From: Flavobacterium sp. TAB 87
Lineage (GTDB): Bacteria > Bacteroidota > Bacteroidia > Flavobacteriales > Flavobacteriaceae
DNA length: 64,000 nt
Direction of reading: 5' to 3'
Assembly (NCBI RefSeq): GCF_001529295.1
Contig: NZ_LLWK01000038.1
Span: 682,001-746,000 of the forward strand
Part shown: in pieces, positions 42,497 through 54,734 of the stretch
Numbering within the stretch: the stretch's first letter is position 1
Layout: each line of letters begins with the position of its first letter
Program-made: the position numbers and the translations under genes
Notes under the pieces: generated by a model
Told to the model about the DNA's origin: nothing
Database searches by the model: none
The model's input: only the letters and a program-made list of their open reading frames with translations

Positions 42497-44200
42497 CTAT
42501 TTTTTGAATATTGTTTTTCCTTCTTTAATAGTTTCTAAAACCTGAATATTTTTAATTTCCATAGGATCTACCTTTAGGGGGTTTTTGTCTAAGAGCACAA
42601 AGTCAGCCAATTTGCCAGTGGTTAAAGTGCCTTTTAAATTTTCATCGAAAAATTCATAAGCGGCAAAAGAGGTTATGGCTTGCAAGGCGAAATAAGGTGT
42701 TGTTCTTTCGGCTAAACCAATTACAGCGCCTGAACGTGATACGCGATTCACTGCAGTCCAAACGGTGAAAATAGGATTAATTGGTGTAACCGTAGCATCA
42801 GAATGATTGGTTGGTTTTAAACCCAAACTCTTAGCAGTAACCATCGGACTAAGAAAATCGGCACGCTCTTTACCTAAGTTTTGTACGTGCACGTCACCCC
42901 AAAAATAAGCGTGATTCGTGAAAAATGAAGGTTGCAAATTGTATTTTACAAATAACTGCAACTGATCTGGTCGCGCAAATTGAGAATGAATAATAATCGT
43001 TCTTCGGTCTTTATCTAAAGGTTGTTTTAATTTTTCACAGGCATTTTTATGTGCCAATAGTGCCATGTCAATTGTGGCATCACCATTACAATGAATAAAT
43101 AACTGATTGTCTTTATTATAGGCCGTTTCAAACAATTTATTTAATGCGTCTTGGGTCAAACTTGGTAAACCACGGCAATCGTGATGGCAGCCAGGAACTT
43201 CGGTTAGGAATGGCTTACTAAAAAAAGCCGTTTTGCCTTGTGGAGAACCATCGGCCACGATTTTGGTTCCTTGCACTTTAAAACCGTTTTTATAGGTTTT
43301 AAATCTAAGTGAAGTGTCTGCCAAATTACTGTCTAATTCAGAATAGCCCGCAAGCGAAATTAAATCAATTTTGAATTTTCCAGAATCGGCTTGCGACTGA
43401 AAAAATCGAATTGTATTTCTATCCGTCATCCCATCTTGTGCAGTTGTTATTCCGTTCGAAGCGTAATAGTTTTGAGTAGTGTCAAAATATTCGGCTTGTT
43501 TAGAGCCTAAAATTTCTAACATACCTCTTACAAAAGGATACATTGCGGTCTCTTGAACGAGTCCCGTTGGTTCTTGAGAGTTAGGAAAACGATCAATATT
43601 ACCACCATCTGGATTTTTAGATCGTGCTGAAATTTTTAATTTCTCAAGACCCATTGTATTGGCAACGCCCATGTGACCACTAGTATGCTGCAAATAAACA
43701 GGATTATTAGGTAAAACTTTATCAATGTCCTTTTTGTTTGGATGTCTTTTTTCCGCCAATTGCCCATCATCGTAGCCCCAACCAAAAATCCACTCACCAT
43801 CGGCGATATTATTTTTTTCTTTATATTTTTTAAGATTATCCAAAATGTCATCGATATTTTTAACGGTTCCCACTGGTTCTGGATTCAAGTCTACTTGACC
43901 CATAGTGTTGGAAACCATCCCAAAGTGACTGTGCGGATCAATAAAGCCCGGTAATAAAGTATGACCTTTCAAGTCAATTTCTTCTGAATTTTTGTACTTA
44001 GATTGAACTTCTGTTTTACTTCCCACCCATACAATTTTTCCATTTTCAACAACTACTGCTTCGGCATATGTTGGTTCATCTCCTTCCATCGTTAGAATAT
44101 CACCATTGTAAAATAACTTTGAATTTTGGCTTACAATAGCTTTGTCTTCTTTACAGCTGAATAAAGAAAAAAGTACAATTACATAAATGATTTTTTTCAT
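42497..44200 (-). CDS. Amidohydrolase (YtcJ-like), lipoprotein
   Basis: A 567-residue metal-dependent hydrolase of the amidohydrolase 3 family. The lipobox FSLFSC (Cys16) indicates a lipid-anchored, probably periplasmic enzyme. The metal site GFIDPHSHFG (about 87-96), the HCNGDATIDMALLAH segment, the IIHSQFARPDQL strand and a final NHSDATVTPINPIF stretch follow in family order. Substrates of YtcJ-like proteins are poorly known; cleavage of an amide or carbamate bond is inferred. A beta-sandwich half is formed by N- and C-terminal strands, as usual. Confidence 0.88.
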   Translation of the reverse strand: MKKIIYVIVLFSLFSCKEDKAIVSQNSKLFYNGDILTMEGDEPTYAEAVVVENGKIVWVGSKTEVQSKYKNSEEIDLKGHTLLPGFIDPHSHFGMVSNTMGQVDLNPEPVGTVKNIDDILDNLKKYKEKNNIADGEWIFGWGYDDGQLAEKRHPNKKDIDKVLPNNPVYLQHTSGHMGVANTMGLEKLKISARSKNPDGGNIDRFPNSQEPTGLVQETAMYPFVRGMLEILGSKQAEYFDTTQNYYASNGITTAQDGMTDRNTIRFFQSQADSGKFKIDLISLAGYSELDSNLADTSLRFKTYKNGFKVQGTKIVADGSPQGKTAFFSKPFLTEVPGCHHDCRGLPSLTQDALNKLFETAYNKDNQLFIHCNGDATIDMALLAHKNACEKLKQPLDKDRRTIIIHSQFARPDQLQLFVKYNLQPSFFTNHAYFWGDVHVQNLGKERADFLSPMVTAKSLGLKPTNHSDATVTPINPIFTVWTAVNRVSRSGAVIGLAERTTPYFALQAITSFAAYEFFDENLKGTLTTGKLADFVLLDKNPLKVDPMEIKNIQVLETIKEGKTIFKK

Positions 44201-44622
44201 CTTTTTAGGATTTTAGAATTGAATACTAAATACATAGCATTTTAAAAGCTTATCTACCGCAGTTTAAATTTCAATTAAATTAAACATTTTTTATCCAAAA
44301 AAGAAAATTGCAAAAGATTTAATTGCTGAAAATATATTTTAAATCGTTGAGTCCATTTTTTTTAACCTAGCAAAACAGTCGTAGCGAATGTGAAATATAT
44401 TATGAAAGTCTTATTTTTCTCTCGCAGATCGTGATTACCTATTATAAATAAAAACCTTTTTTAGATTTTAAAAGTAGGTTACTTTACCGTATATATTATT
44501 TTTTATATGCATTCAATACGTAGTTTAATTCAAAATAATCTACTTCTTAAAAAGCAAAGGTCGCAATGATTAAAATTTATCACTGCGACTTTTTTATATT
44601 TCGTCCAAAATGTATTCTTGAA
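44201..44622. other. Gap between amidohydrolase and susA-like gene
   Basis: This 422-base AT-rich gap holds one strong hairpin at 44559-44596 and no convincing coding frame. The part next to the amidohydrolase start must contain its promoter, but I find no TAnnTTTG match there. Confidence 0.5.
44559..44596. terminator. Terminator-like hairpin after the SusA-like gene
   Basis: GTCGCAATGAT (44560-44570) pairs with ATCACTGCGAC (44579-44589) with one mismatch, and a T-run follows on the plus strand. On the minus strand it lies 27 bases after the SusA-like stop and is followed by a shorter T-rich tract, so it probably ends that transcript. Confidence 0.65.
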
Positions 44623-46503
44623 TTAGTTCCCCAATTCTAATACTAAACTTGATTTTGCTTCTATTGTAATTTCAGATCTTAAATTAATAGTTTTATCTGA
44701 AATGACATCTTTGCCCGTTGTGAAAGTTCCGATATTTTGTTTAAAACGATCTGTTTTTATGGTTTGCACCGTTTTGTTATTATTGATGATAACCATAACT
44801 GTTTTCTCGTTGTTGTAACGGTAATAGACATATATATTATTTTCCGGAATGTAATGTGTCATTTTTCCAGTATGAACCGCAGCATTGGTTTTACGCCATT
44901 GAAATAATTTCGATGTATAATTGAAATACTCTCTTTGAACGCTTGTTCTGCCTGCGTCAGTAAAAGCATTGTTAGCATCTCCTTCCCATCCACCAGGAAA
45001 ATCTTGACGAATATCGGCATCTCCTTTGCTTTTGTCTCCGCCCATACCGATTTCTGAACCGTAATACAATTGTGGAATACCACGAACGGTCGCCAATAAA
45101 CTCATAACTAATTTATACTTCGCCAAATCGTATTTGTATAAATCATTAATTCTGTTTGTGTCGTGATTTTCTGCAAAAACCAATAAATTATTTGGATTAG
45201 GATACAAATAATCCAAAGCAAAATTATTATAAATTTTAATCATACCATTATCCCAAGTCGCCTCATCGTCATTAAATACCGAACCAATTTGATCTTGAAA
45301 AGTAAAATCCATTACACTTGGCAAATTCGAGTTGTAGTTCTCAATCGCTCCAATTTTACTGTCTTTTTGCCAATACGACAATTGCGCCTGATTGTGCATC
45401 CAGATTTCACCCACAATATTAAAGTTTGGATATTCGTCGGTCACTGCTTTTGCCCAATTTGCCATTGCTGTAGGATCAGAATAGTTGTAAGTATCTACTC
45501 TAAATCCATCCAAATTGACATATTCAATCCACCAAATGGCATTTTGAGTTAAGTATTTTGCCACTAGCGGACTTCTCAAGTTTAAATCTGGCATCGAAGG
45601 AACAAACCAGCCATCAATACACACTTCTAAATCTCCTTTTGAAGCATGAATATCGGTAATAACTTCGCGTCGGTGGTGCGTTTGGGTATACTGTTCAAAT
45701 TGATTGATCCAGTTTTTAGTGGGTAGATCCTTCATCATCCAATGGGTAATTCCCCAATGATTGGTCACATAATCCATTACCAGTTTCATGTCTTTTTTGT
45801 GCATTTCGTTCGCTAGGCGCACATAATCTTCATTCGTTCCGTAACGTGGATCTATTTTATAAACATCAGATTGTGCGTAGGTATGATAAGAGAAAGTTGC
45901 GTCACTGTCCTCGTTCATTGGCGTACTCCATATAGCAGTTGCACCCAATTCTTTGATGTAATCTAAGTTTTTTATAATTCCTTCAATGTCCCCGCCGTGT
46001 CTTCCGCCAGGTAAGGCACGATTTACTTTTTCGGCTAGCGATGAGTTGCTGTCATTCTTTGGATTACCATTGGAAAAACGATCCGGCATGATTAGATACA
46101 TTACATCCGAAGCATCGTAACTTTCTCGATTAGAAGAATCAGCTCTTCGTTCTTTCAGACTGTATTTTTGAGTAAAAGTTACTTTGTTTTTTTTATTTTT
46201 AAATGAAAACACGTACTCCGTTGCTTTGCTGTTTTTGGTATCGATTGTAACGAATACGTAATTGGGGTTTTCTGTTCTTTCGATCTTTGTAATCGCTATA
46301 GAAGGAGAAATCGAAGGCTCGTAGCTTGCAATGTTGTTTCCGTAAAACATGATTTGCAATTCTGAATTGTGCATCCCTGCATACCAAAACGGCGGTTCTA
46401 CTTTCTGAATTTGCGCTTTCGCGGAAGTAACAAACAACAGCAGTACTATTATTATTTTAGTAATAAAATAGGTGGTTTGATAATTTGCTTTTTGAGTAAT
46501 CAT
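44623..46503 (-). CDS. SusA-like GH13 neopullulanase/alpha-amylase
   Basis: A 626-residue exported glycoside hydrolase that should cleave maltodextrins or pullulan in the periplasm. A signal sequence (about 12-30, ending SAKA) precedes an N-terminal beta-sandwich typical of cyclomaltodextrinases (about 33-115). The barrel follows: DYVTNH (244-249), nucleophile D337 in GFRVDTY, acid/base E366 in VGEIW and D448 in ENHDTNR. A C-terminal beta domain ends the protein. It is the last gene of the minus arm, separated from the GH97 gene by a hairpin, so it may be expressed at a different level. Confidence 0.92.
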   Translation of the reverse strand: MITQKANYQTTYFITKIIIVLLLFVTSAKAQIQKVEPPFWYAGMHNSELQIMFYGNNIASYEPSISPSIAITKIERTENPNYVFVTIDTKNSKATEYVFSFKNKKNKVTFTQKYSLKERRADSSNRESYDASDVMYLIMPDRFSNGNPKNDSNSSLAEKVNRALPGGRHGGDIEGIIKNLDYIKELGATAIWSTPMNEDSDATFSYHTYAQSDVYKIDPRYGTNEDYVRLANEMHKKDMKLVMDYVTNHWGITHWMMKDLPTKNWINQFEQYTQTHHRREVITDIHASKGDLEVCIDGWFVPSMPDLNLRSPLVAKYLTQNAIWWIEYVNLDGFRVDTYNYSDPTAMANWAKAVTDEYPNFNIVGEIWMHNQAQLSYWQKDSKIGAIENYNSNLPSVMDFTFQDQIGSVFNDDEATWDNGMIKIYNNFALDYLYPNPNNLLVFAENHDTNRINDLYKYDLAKYKLVMSLLATVRGIPQLYYGSEIGMGGDKSKGDADIRQDFPGGWEGDANNAFTDAGRTSVQREYFNYTSKLFQWRKTNAAVHTGKMTHYIPENNIYVYYRYNNEKTVMVIINNNKTVQTIKTDRFKQNIGTFTTGKDVISDKTINLRSEITIEAKSSLVLELGN

Positions 46504-46635
46504 AGCTTTTATTTTTTAACGCGATTGAAATCGGAACCTTTAATTCTAAAGTTTACAAAACCTTCGAATTATAGTTATATTATCTTTAAAGCCTACAAGA
46601 TCATAATTAAGACCTTGCAGGGTACTATCAGATTT

Positions 46636-46677
46636 AAAAAAAGGCAAGTAGTTTTTTGGGAGAAACTACTTGCCTTT
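46636..46677 (-). terminator. Strong hairpin between the GH97 and SusA-like genes
   Basis: Perfect 15-bp arms, AAAGGCAAGTAGTTT (46640-46654) and its complement at 46663-46677, form a stem followed on the minus strand by seven Ts. It lies five bases after the GH97 stop and should end or attenuate transcription from that gene. A partial inverted repeat, CCTACAAG with CTTGCAGG, lies just to its left at about 46591-46620. Confidence 0.85.
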
Positions 46678-46682
46678 AGAAA

Positions 46683-48848
<2,166 letters not shown>

Positions 48849-48918
48849 TTAAAATAAAAGGAACTAACACAACTAACTTTATAATGAAAAACGTACTAGA
48901 AGTTCTTCAAAATATTTT

Positions 48919-51219
48919 TTACGCCATTACCGAGTGACCAGCAATGACTTTTTCTCCGTTTACAATTATCGTTAAATCTTGATCGCCATCCACTGTAAAT
49001 TGATTGCCGCTGTGACTTACATTCACTTTCAGAATTTGATTTCTGAAATTAATTTTAAATGAATATGCCTTCCATTCTTTTGGAATTTTTGGCGCAAAAT
49101 GCAGTTCGTCATTTTTAACACGCATGCCACCAAAACCTTCTACAATACTCATCCAAGTTCCCGCCATTGAAGTAATGTGACAACCTTCTTCGACTTCTTT
49201 ATTGTAATCATCTAAATCAAGACGAGAAGTTCTTAAATAAAATTGATACGCCATATCCATTTTGTCTAAAGCCGCAGCTTGAATGGAGTGGACACAAGGC
49301 GACAGTGAGCTTTCATGAACCGTAAATGCTTCGTAAAATTCGAAATTGCGTTGTAATTCTTCTTTCGAAAAGTGATCTTCAAAGAAATAAAAACATTGCA
49401 ACACATCGGCTTGCTTGATATACGGTGAACGAAGTACACGATCCCAAGACCATTTTTGATTGATCGGTCGCTGTGCTTTATCTAACTCTTTTACAGGAAC
49501 TAACTCTTTATCTAGAAATCCGTCTTGTTGCAAATAAACGCCTAATTTCTCTGATTTTGGAAAGTACATAGTATCAGCCACTTTTTTCCATTTCGAAATT
49601 TCAAGTTCTGATAAATTTGTTTTTTCAATGATGCGACAGAAGTCCGAATTGTATTCGTTCTTCACTTTTTCGATTTGCTTTGCTGCATAATCAATGCACC
49701 ATTTGGCAATATAATTGGTGTAAAAATTATTATTGATGTTGTTCTCGTACTCGTTGGGACCCGTAACTCCTAATATTACATATTGCTTTTTAGGTTCAGA
49801 AAAAGTCGCTCTTTGGTGCCAGAAACGGGCAATTGCAATCAGTACTTCTAATCCTTTTTCAGGAATATACGAGTAATCTCCTGTGTAGCGGTTGTAATTG
49901 AAAATCGCAAAAGCAATCGCTCCATTTCGGTGAATTTCTTCGTGTGTGATTTCCCATTCGTTGTGGCATTCTTCACCATTCATAGTAACCATTGGGTACA
50001 GCGCCGCTCCGTCTTTAAAACCTAAATTATTTTGAGCGTTTTCAATCGCCTTATCCAATTGATTGTAACGGTACGTCAATAAATTACGCGCCACTTGCTG
50101 GTCTTTGGTCGCCATGTAAAACGGAATGCAATAGGCCTCGGTATCCCAATAGGTTGAACCGCCATATTTTTCGCCCGTGAAACCTTTTGGTCCGATGTTC
50201 AAGCGGCTGTCTTTACCCAAATAGGTTTGATTGAGCTGAAAAATGTTAAAGCGAATTCCTTGTTGTGCTTTGACATCACCATCAATTGTAATGTCTGACA
50301 TTTCCCAAATTTTTCCCCAAGCTTCAATTTGTTCCGCCAACAATTGATCATACCCTTTATTTAAGGCTTCTTTAATCACTTTTTCAGCAGCAATTTGTGT
50401 GTTACTGTGGTTTAGAGAAACCGTGTAGCCACCAATTTTCTGGATGGTTGCGGTTTTACCTTTTCCAGCAATAGTTCCATACGTATACTGTGCTTTTTCG
50501 GCAGTTGTATCTGTCGAAGAAGCCGAGATGTGACTTATTTCGCCATTACTAAAAATGCTGTTGTGCATAAAAGTAGTGACTTTAAAATGAGTTTTAAAGG
50601 TTTGAGCCGTTACAAAAGCTTCATTTCCAGATTTTTTTACTTCTAGAGGTTCCCAGAATTTTTCATCCCAATTGGCATCTTCGTTGGTAACACCAGCATC
50701 GATATAAGGTTTAAAAATAATTTTAGCATCTTTATTTAAAGGAGTAATAGCATACTTAATCACGCCAACCTCATCTAGATTTAACGAAAGAAAACGACGC
50801 ACATTGACGGCAATTTCGGTTCCGTTTTGCAAAGTAGCTTCAAAAGAACGATTGTACCAACCTTCCTTCATATTTAATTCACGGCGAAAATGATTTACTT
50901 TCACGCAAGTGTTTAAATCCAATTTCTCTTCGTTGATTTCAACATCAATTCCGATCCAGTTGGGTGCGTTCAATACTTTTGCGAAATATTTTGGATAGCC
51001 ATTCTTCCACCAGCCCACTTTGGTCTTGTCAGGATAATAGATACCCGCAATATAACTTCCTTGAAAGGTCTCTCCCGTATATTTTTCTTCAAAATTGGCA
51101 CGCTGTCCCATAGCACCGTTGCCGATACTAAAAAGACTCTCAGACGATTTTACTCTCTCGGCATCAAATCCTTCTTCAATTATGGACCAATTGTCTGGCT
51201 GTATATAATCTTGATTCAT
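48919..51219 (-). CDS. GH65 maltose phosphorylase-like enzyme
   Basis: A 766-residue cytoplasmic enzyme without signal peptide. Family 65 landmarks are ESLFSIGNGAMGQRANFEE (about 27-45) in the N-terminal domain, KGFTGEKYGGSTYWDTEAY (about 345-363) and GEECHNEWEITHEEIHRNG (415-433), the block carrying the general-acid Glu. It should split maltose with phosphate into glucose and beta-glucose 1-phosphate. The adjacent beta-phosphoglucomutase gene uses exactly that product, which favours maltose over other GH65 disaccharides. Trehalose or kojibiose specificity cannot be fully ruled out. Confidence 0.92.
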   Translation of the reverse strand: MNQDYIQPDNWSIIEEGFDAERVKSSESLFSIGNGAMGQRANFEEKYTGETFQGSYIAGIYYPDKTKVGWWKNGYPKYFAKVLNAPNWIGIDVEINEEKLDLNTCVKVNHFRRELNMKEGWYNRSFEATLQNGTEIAVNVRRFLSLNLDEVGVIKYAITPLNKDAKIIFKPYIDAGVTNEDANWDEKFWEPLEVKKSGNEAFVTAQTFKTHFKVTTFMHNSIFSNGEISHISASSTDTTAEKAQYTYGTIAGKGKTATIQKIGGYTVSLNHSNTQIAAEKVIKEALNKGYDQLLAEQIEAWGKIWEMSDITIDGDVKAQQGIRFNIFQLNQTYLGKDSRLNIGPKGFTGEKYGGSTYWDTEAYCIPFYMATKDQQVARNLLTYRYNQLDKAIENAQNNLGFKDGAALYPMVTMNGEECHNEWEITHEEIHRNGAIAFAIFNYNRYTGDYSYIPEKGLEVLIAIARFWHQRATFSEPKKQYVILGVTGPNEYENNINNNFYTNYIAKWCIDYAAKQIEKVKNEYNSDFCRIIEKTNLSELEISKWKKVADTMYFPKSEKLGVYLQQDGFLDKELVPVKELDKAQRPINQKWSWDRVLRSPYIKQADVLQCFYFFEDHFSKEELQRNFEFYEAFTVHESSLSPCVHSIQAAALDKMDMAYQFYLRTSRLDLDDYNKEVEEGCHITSMAGTWMSIVEGFGGMRVKNDELHFAPKIPKEWKAYSFKINFRNQILKVNVSHSGNQFTVDGDQDLTIIVNGEKVIAGHSVMA

Positions 51220-51331
51220 TTTTTTTATGATTTAAAGATTTAAGAATTTATGATTTTAAAGAATTTATACTTCAAATGTTCAGTCCTTAAATCATTAATT
51301 TTTTTAATATTTCAATAATTAAATATTTCAA

Positions 51332-51994
51332 TTATTTAATTAGTTTCTCAATAAATGCTAACCCCATTTCATTAAAGTCTGTAAAAACGTAATGCGCTTC
51401 ATTTAATATCTCAGCTTTGCCGATACCAACACTAATCATTTGGGCGGCATTGGCTGCTTGAATTCCGGCAACTGCATCTTCAAAAACAATTGCATTTTCT
51501 GGTATAATATTTACCTTTTGAGCGCCTATTAAAAAAACTTCAGGATCTGGCTTGGCGTTGGTCACATCATTACCATCGACCACGGCATCAAACAAATCTA
51601 TAATTCCTGTTTTTTCTAAAATCGGACGTGCATTTTTACTCGCAGAACCCAAAACGATTGCTTGATTTTTTTCTTTTAAAAATTGTAAAGTCTCCAAAAC
51701 GCCTGGCAACAATTCGCTAGAATCCATGTCGACTAAATACGACAAGTAATCGGCGTTTTTTTGAGCCAACCATTGGTTCTTTTGTTCTACCGTGGCCGTT
51801 ATATTTCCTAGTTCAAGGATAATATCCAGCGAGCGAATGCGACTTACTCCTTTTAAAAGTTCGTTGTGTTCGTGGGTAAAATTAATTTGTAAAGCATCCG
51901 CAATTTTTTTCCAAGCTAAATAGTGGTATTTGGCTGTATCCACAATAACACCATCTAAATCAAAGATGAATGCTTTTTTAGGTACTGAATTCAT
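51332..51994 (-). CDS. pgmB: Beta-phosphoglucomutase
   Basis: A 220-residue HAD-superfamily enzyme that converts beta-glucose 1-phosphate to glucose 6-phosphate. HAD motifs are FDLDGVIVDTAKYHYLAWK (about 11-29, nucleophile and general acid Asp), GSASKNA (about 116-122), and FEDAVAGIQAANAA (about 171-184). The cap contains LKGVSRIRSLDIIL, typical of PgmB. It lies 20 bases downstream of the MFS gene and upstream of the GH65 gene, so uptake, phosphorolysis and isomerisation are encoded together. Confidence 0.94.
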   Translation of the reverse strand: MNSVPKKAFIFDLDGVIVDTAKYHYLAWKKIADALQINFTHEHNELLKGVSRIRSLDIILELGNITATVEQKNQWLAQKNADYLSYLVDMDSSELLPGVLETLQFLKEKNQAIVLGSASKNARPILEKTGIIDLFDAVVDGNDVTNAKPDPEVFLIGAQKVNIIPENAIVFEDAVAGIQAANAAQMISVGIGKAEILNEAHYVFTDFNEMGLAFIEKLIK

Positions 51995-52014
51995 TGTTTT
52001 TTTATTGAGGTTTT

Positions 52015-53364
52015 TTATTGTTGAACGTCGTCAACATCTTTTACTTTGTACACTAAAGCAGCTGCAATTAAAAAACTGACTCCGCTAGTAATTAGGGCAT
52101 AAATAGCATCACCATTGTACAGGTACTTTACAATTGGTCCGCCGATAAGTGCATTTATAATTTGAGGTATTACGATAAAGAAATTGAAAATTCCCATGTA
52201 AACGCCCATTTTTTTAGGCGCGATTGAACCCGCGAGAATGGCATAGGGCATCGCTAAAATGCTTGCCCAAGCTACCCCTATAAGAACCATTGGTAGAATT
52301 ACCCAATTTTCATCCGGCATAAAATAAATTCCGATTAATCCAATCCCACCAATAACTAATGAGGTGGCGTGCGTCGCTTTACGGCCTATTTTTTTGGCGA
52401 TGTACGGTAAGAAAAACAAAGCAATAATTGCGGAAACTAAATTGTAGACACCAAATAAAATTCCGACCCAGTCGGCTGCATCTTGGTATTGCTGACTCGA
52501 AGTGTCGTCTAGTGGCAGACCGTAAATGTGATGCGCAATAGCAGGAGTGGTAAAAACCCACATTCCGAAAAGACCGAACCAAGAAAAGAATTGCACCCAA
52601 CTAAGCTGACGCATTGTGGTAGGCATTTTCGCAAAATCGGTAAAAATATCACTCAGTTTTGATTTCTCGGTTTCAGAAACTTCGATTTTGTTTTGCGGAT
52701 TGTTAAAAGCATCCAATTCTTCGGGAGAATATTCTTTGGTGGTAACCATGGTGACCAAGATCGAACCAATTAAAATTACCGCGCCAATAATGAAAGACAG
52801 TGTTAAGTTATAGGGAACACTTCCAGTGGCTGAAATATTTGAGATTCCGAACCATTTGGTCAACACATAGGGTAAAGCAGAACCAATTACGGCTCCAAAA
52901 CCAATTAATGCAGTTTGAATACTAAATCCTGCGGTACGCTGATCGGTTCTCAAATTATCGCCTACTAGCGCACGGAAAGGCTCCATGGCAATGTTAAACG
53001 AAGCATCCATAATCATTAACATTCCGGCTCCAACCCACAATGCTGGCAGAATAGAAATAAAAATATCGGCTTGCGGCATCAAGATTAATCCTACCGAGGC
53101 GAGAACAGCTCCAATTAAAAAGAACGGTTTTCTACGGCCGAAACGTCCCCAAGTTTTGTCGCTATAATGTCCAATGATCGGTTGAACAATCAAGCCCATT
53201 AAAGGAGCGATTATCCAAAACCAAGATAATTCATGTACGTCGGCACCAAATATTTGAAGTATTCTACTAGCGTTTGCGTTCTGAAGGGCAAACCCCATTT
53301 GTATTCCTAGAAATCCGAAACTCATGTTCCAAATTTCCCAGAAACTTAATCTACGCTTTTCCAT
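52015..53364 (-). CDS. MFS sugar transporter (SLC45/GPH-like)
   Basis: A 449-residue inner membrane carrier with about 12 helices. The loop 2-3 motif DKTWGRFGRRKPFF (about 69-82) and the opening FWEIWNMSFGFLGIQMGFAL identify the sugar-transporting MFS group related to SLC45 and GPH carriers. Its place at the head of an operon with beta-phosphoglucomutase and maltose phosphorylase makes maltose or a short maltodextrin the likely cargo. An inverted repeat lies directly before its start. Confidence 0.9.
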   Translation of the reverse strand: MEKRRLSFWEIWNMSFGFLGIQMGFALQNANASRILQIFGADVHELSWFWIIAPLMGLIVQPIIGHYSDKTWGRFGRRKPFFLIGAVLASVGLILMPQADIFISILPALWVGAGMLMIMDASFNIAMEPFRALVGDNLRTDQRTAGFSIQTALIGFGAVIGSALPYVLTKWFGISNISATGSVPYNLTLSFIIGAVILIGSILVTMVTTKEYSPEELDAFNNPQNKIEVSETEKSKLSDIFTDFAKMPTTMRQLSWVQFFSWFGLFGMWVFTTPAIAHHIYGLPLDDTSSQQYQDAADWVGILFGVYNLVSAIIALFFLPYIAKKIGRKATHATSLVIGGIGLIGIYFMPDENWVILPMVLIGVAWASILAMPYAILAGSIAPKKMGVYMGIFNFFIVIPQIINALIGGPIVKYLYNGDAIYALITSGVSFLIAAALVYKVKDVDDVQQ

Positions 53365-53386
53365 TATCGTAATTTGAATTGGATAC

Positions 53387-53405
53387 GATAAGCGCTTTGC
53401 TTATC
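53387..53405. promoter_or_regulatory. Inverted repeat upstream of the MFS operon
   Basis: GATAAGC (53387-53393) and GCTTATC (53399-53405) are exact reverse complements around GCTTT, 23 bases before the MFS start codon. It may be an operator for the neighbouring LacI-type regulator, but I found no clear copy upstream of susC. Confidence 0.4.
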
Positions 53406-53486
53406 AAAACTGAACTTATTTTTCGAAGTAAAAGTAAAAGTTTTGACTGGGTGTAAATTTATAAATAATTTCTTTACATACGCAAA

Positions 53487-53517
53487 CAAAAAAGCCATTA
53501 AAATAATTAATGGCTTT
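53487..53517 (-). terminator. Terminator after the LacI-type regulator gene
   Basis: Perfect 11-bp arms AAAGCCATTAA and TTAATGGCTTT enclose a short loop and run into six Ts on the minus strand, 24 bases after the regulator stop. Confidence 0.8.
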
Positions 53518-53540
53518 ATTCTTTTATAATGAGAGTGAAA

Positions 53541-54563
53541 CTAATCGGTTGATTCTCTTTCAATAAGGTGAGTTTCTATGACTTCAGTGACGTAGTTTTC
53601 ATCTTCATTTTCGTCTTCATTTTCTAATCGATCAATAAGAATTTGTGCCGCTTTATTGCCCATTTTAGCACCACTTTGACTCACTGTTGTAATAGTTGGG
53701 GTAGAATATTTAGAAATTATGCCGTCAGTAAACGCAATAACCGCTAAATCTTCGGGAACTTTTAATCCTCTTTTATTGGCTGTTTTAATGATGGTTACCG
53801 CAAATAATTCGTTCACTGCAAAGACTGCATCAATTAATTTGTCTTCCAGCAATTGAGAGATAGTAATTTCGCAAGTTTCTACATCTTCAATTTTAATAAT
53901 TAGTTCTTCGTCAAACGGAATTCCATTATCCAATAATGCTTTTACATAGCCATCGGTTCTCAATTTACCAACACTCACATAATCTACAGTAGTTACCAAG
54001 GCAATTCGTCGTCTTCCTTTATCAATTAAACTTTGTACGGCCTCATAAGCGGCAGATTTATCATCGATAATTACTTTATCGCATAAAATTTCGTTGGTAA
54101 CGCGATCAAACATCACCACGGGCATTCCTTGATTGATTACTTCGGTAATGTGATGAAAATCAGCTTTAAATTGTGTTTCTTTTGATAAGGACATAATGAA
54201 ACCATCTATACTTCCATTGGCCAACATTTCCATATTTAAGACTTCTTTATCAAAAGAATCATCAGACAAGCAGATAATTACACTGTATCCGTTTTCATTG
54301 GCCACATGTTCTATTCCGTTAATAACTGTCGAAAAAAAGTGATGTACAATCTCGGGAATGATAATTCCAATGGTTTTTGTCTTGCGGTTCTTGAGACTTA
54401 AGGCGATATTATTGGGCTTATAATTGTAAAATTTGGCAAAAGCTTGCACTTTTTCGCGCGTTTCGACACCAATTTCGGGACTGTTTCGTAAAGATTTGGA
54501 GACCGTAGAAATAGAAACATCTAATTCTTTGGCTATTTGTTTAAGGGTGACTTTTCGTTTCAT
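53541..54563 (-). CDS. LacI family transcriptional regulator
   Basis: A 340-residue regulator. The N-terminal helix-turn-helix TLKQIAKELDVSISTVSKSL (about 5-24) and hinge region KPNNIALSL are followed by a periplasmic-binding-protein-like effector domain with the usual KTIGIIIPEIVHHFF opening. It lies between the divergent SusC and MFS arms and probably controls both in response to maltose or a related sugar. Classical Bacteroides sus loci use the membrane regulator SusR instead. The gene has its own terminator, so it is separate from the MFS operon behind it. Confidence 0.94.
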   Translation of the reverse strand: MKRKVTLKQIAKELDVSISTVSKSLRNSPEIGVETREKVQAFAKFYNYKPNNIALSLKNRKTKTIGIIIPEIVHHFFSTVINGIEHVANENGYSVIICLSDDSFDKEVLNMEMLANGSIDGFIMSLSKETQFKADFHHITEVINQGMPVVMFDRVTNEILCDKVIIDDKSAAYEAVQSLIDKGRRRIALVTTVDYVSVGKLRTDGYVKALLDNGIPFDEELIIKIEDVETCEITISQLLEDKLIDAVFAVNELFAVTIIKTANKRGLKVPEDLAVIAFTDGIISKYSTPTITTVSQSGAKMGNKAAQILIDRLENEDENEDENYVTEVIETHLIERESTD

Positions 54564-54701
54564 ACTATAATTATTATATAAATTATATTCGCATTAAAGG
54601 TACTTTAATATTTAAAAATCAATAATTTAATCGTCAAAAACTCCTGTAAATAATAAAGTTTTCAACACTATCACGTTTTCGTAATGGTTTTAAAATTGCG
54701 T

Positions 54702-54734
54702 TTTGTCGAGCGTGTTAATAAATCTATAAATTTG
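54702..54734 (+). promoter_or_regulatory. Candidate promoter of the susC operon
   Basis: TTTG (54702-54705) and TAAATTTG (54727-54734) are 21 bases apart, within the flavobacterial range of 17-23. The SusC start codon follows after about 68 bases. Confidence 0.55.
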
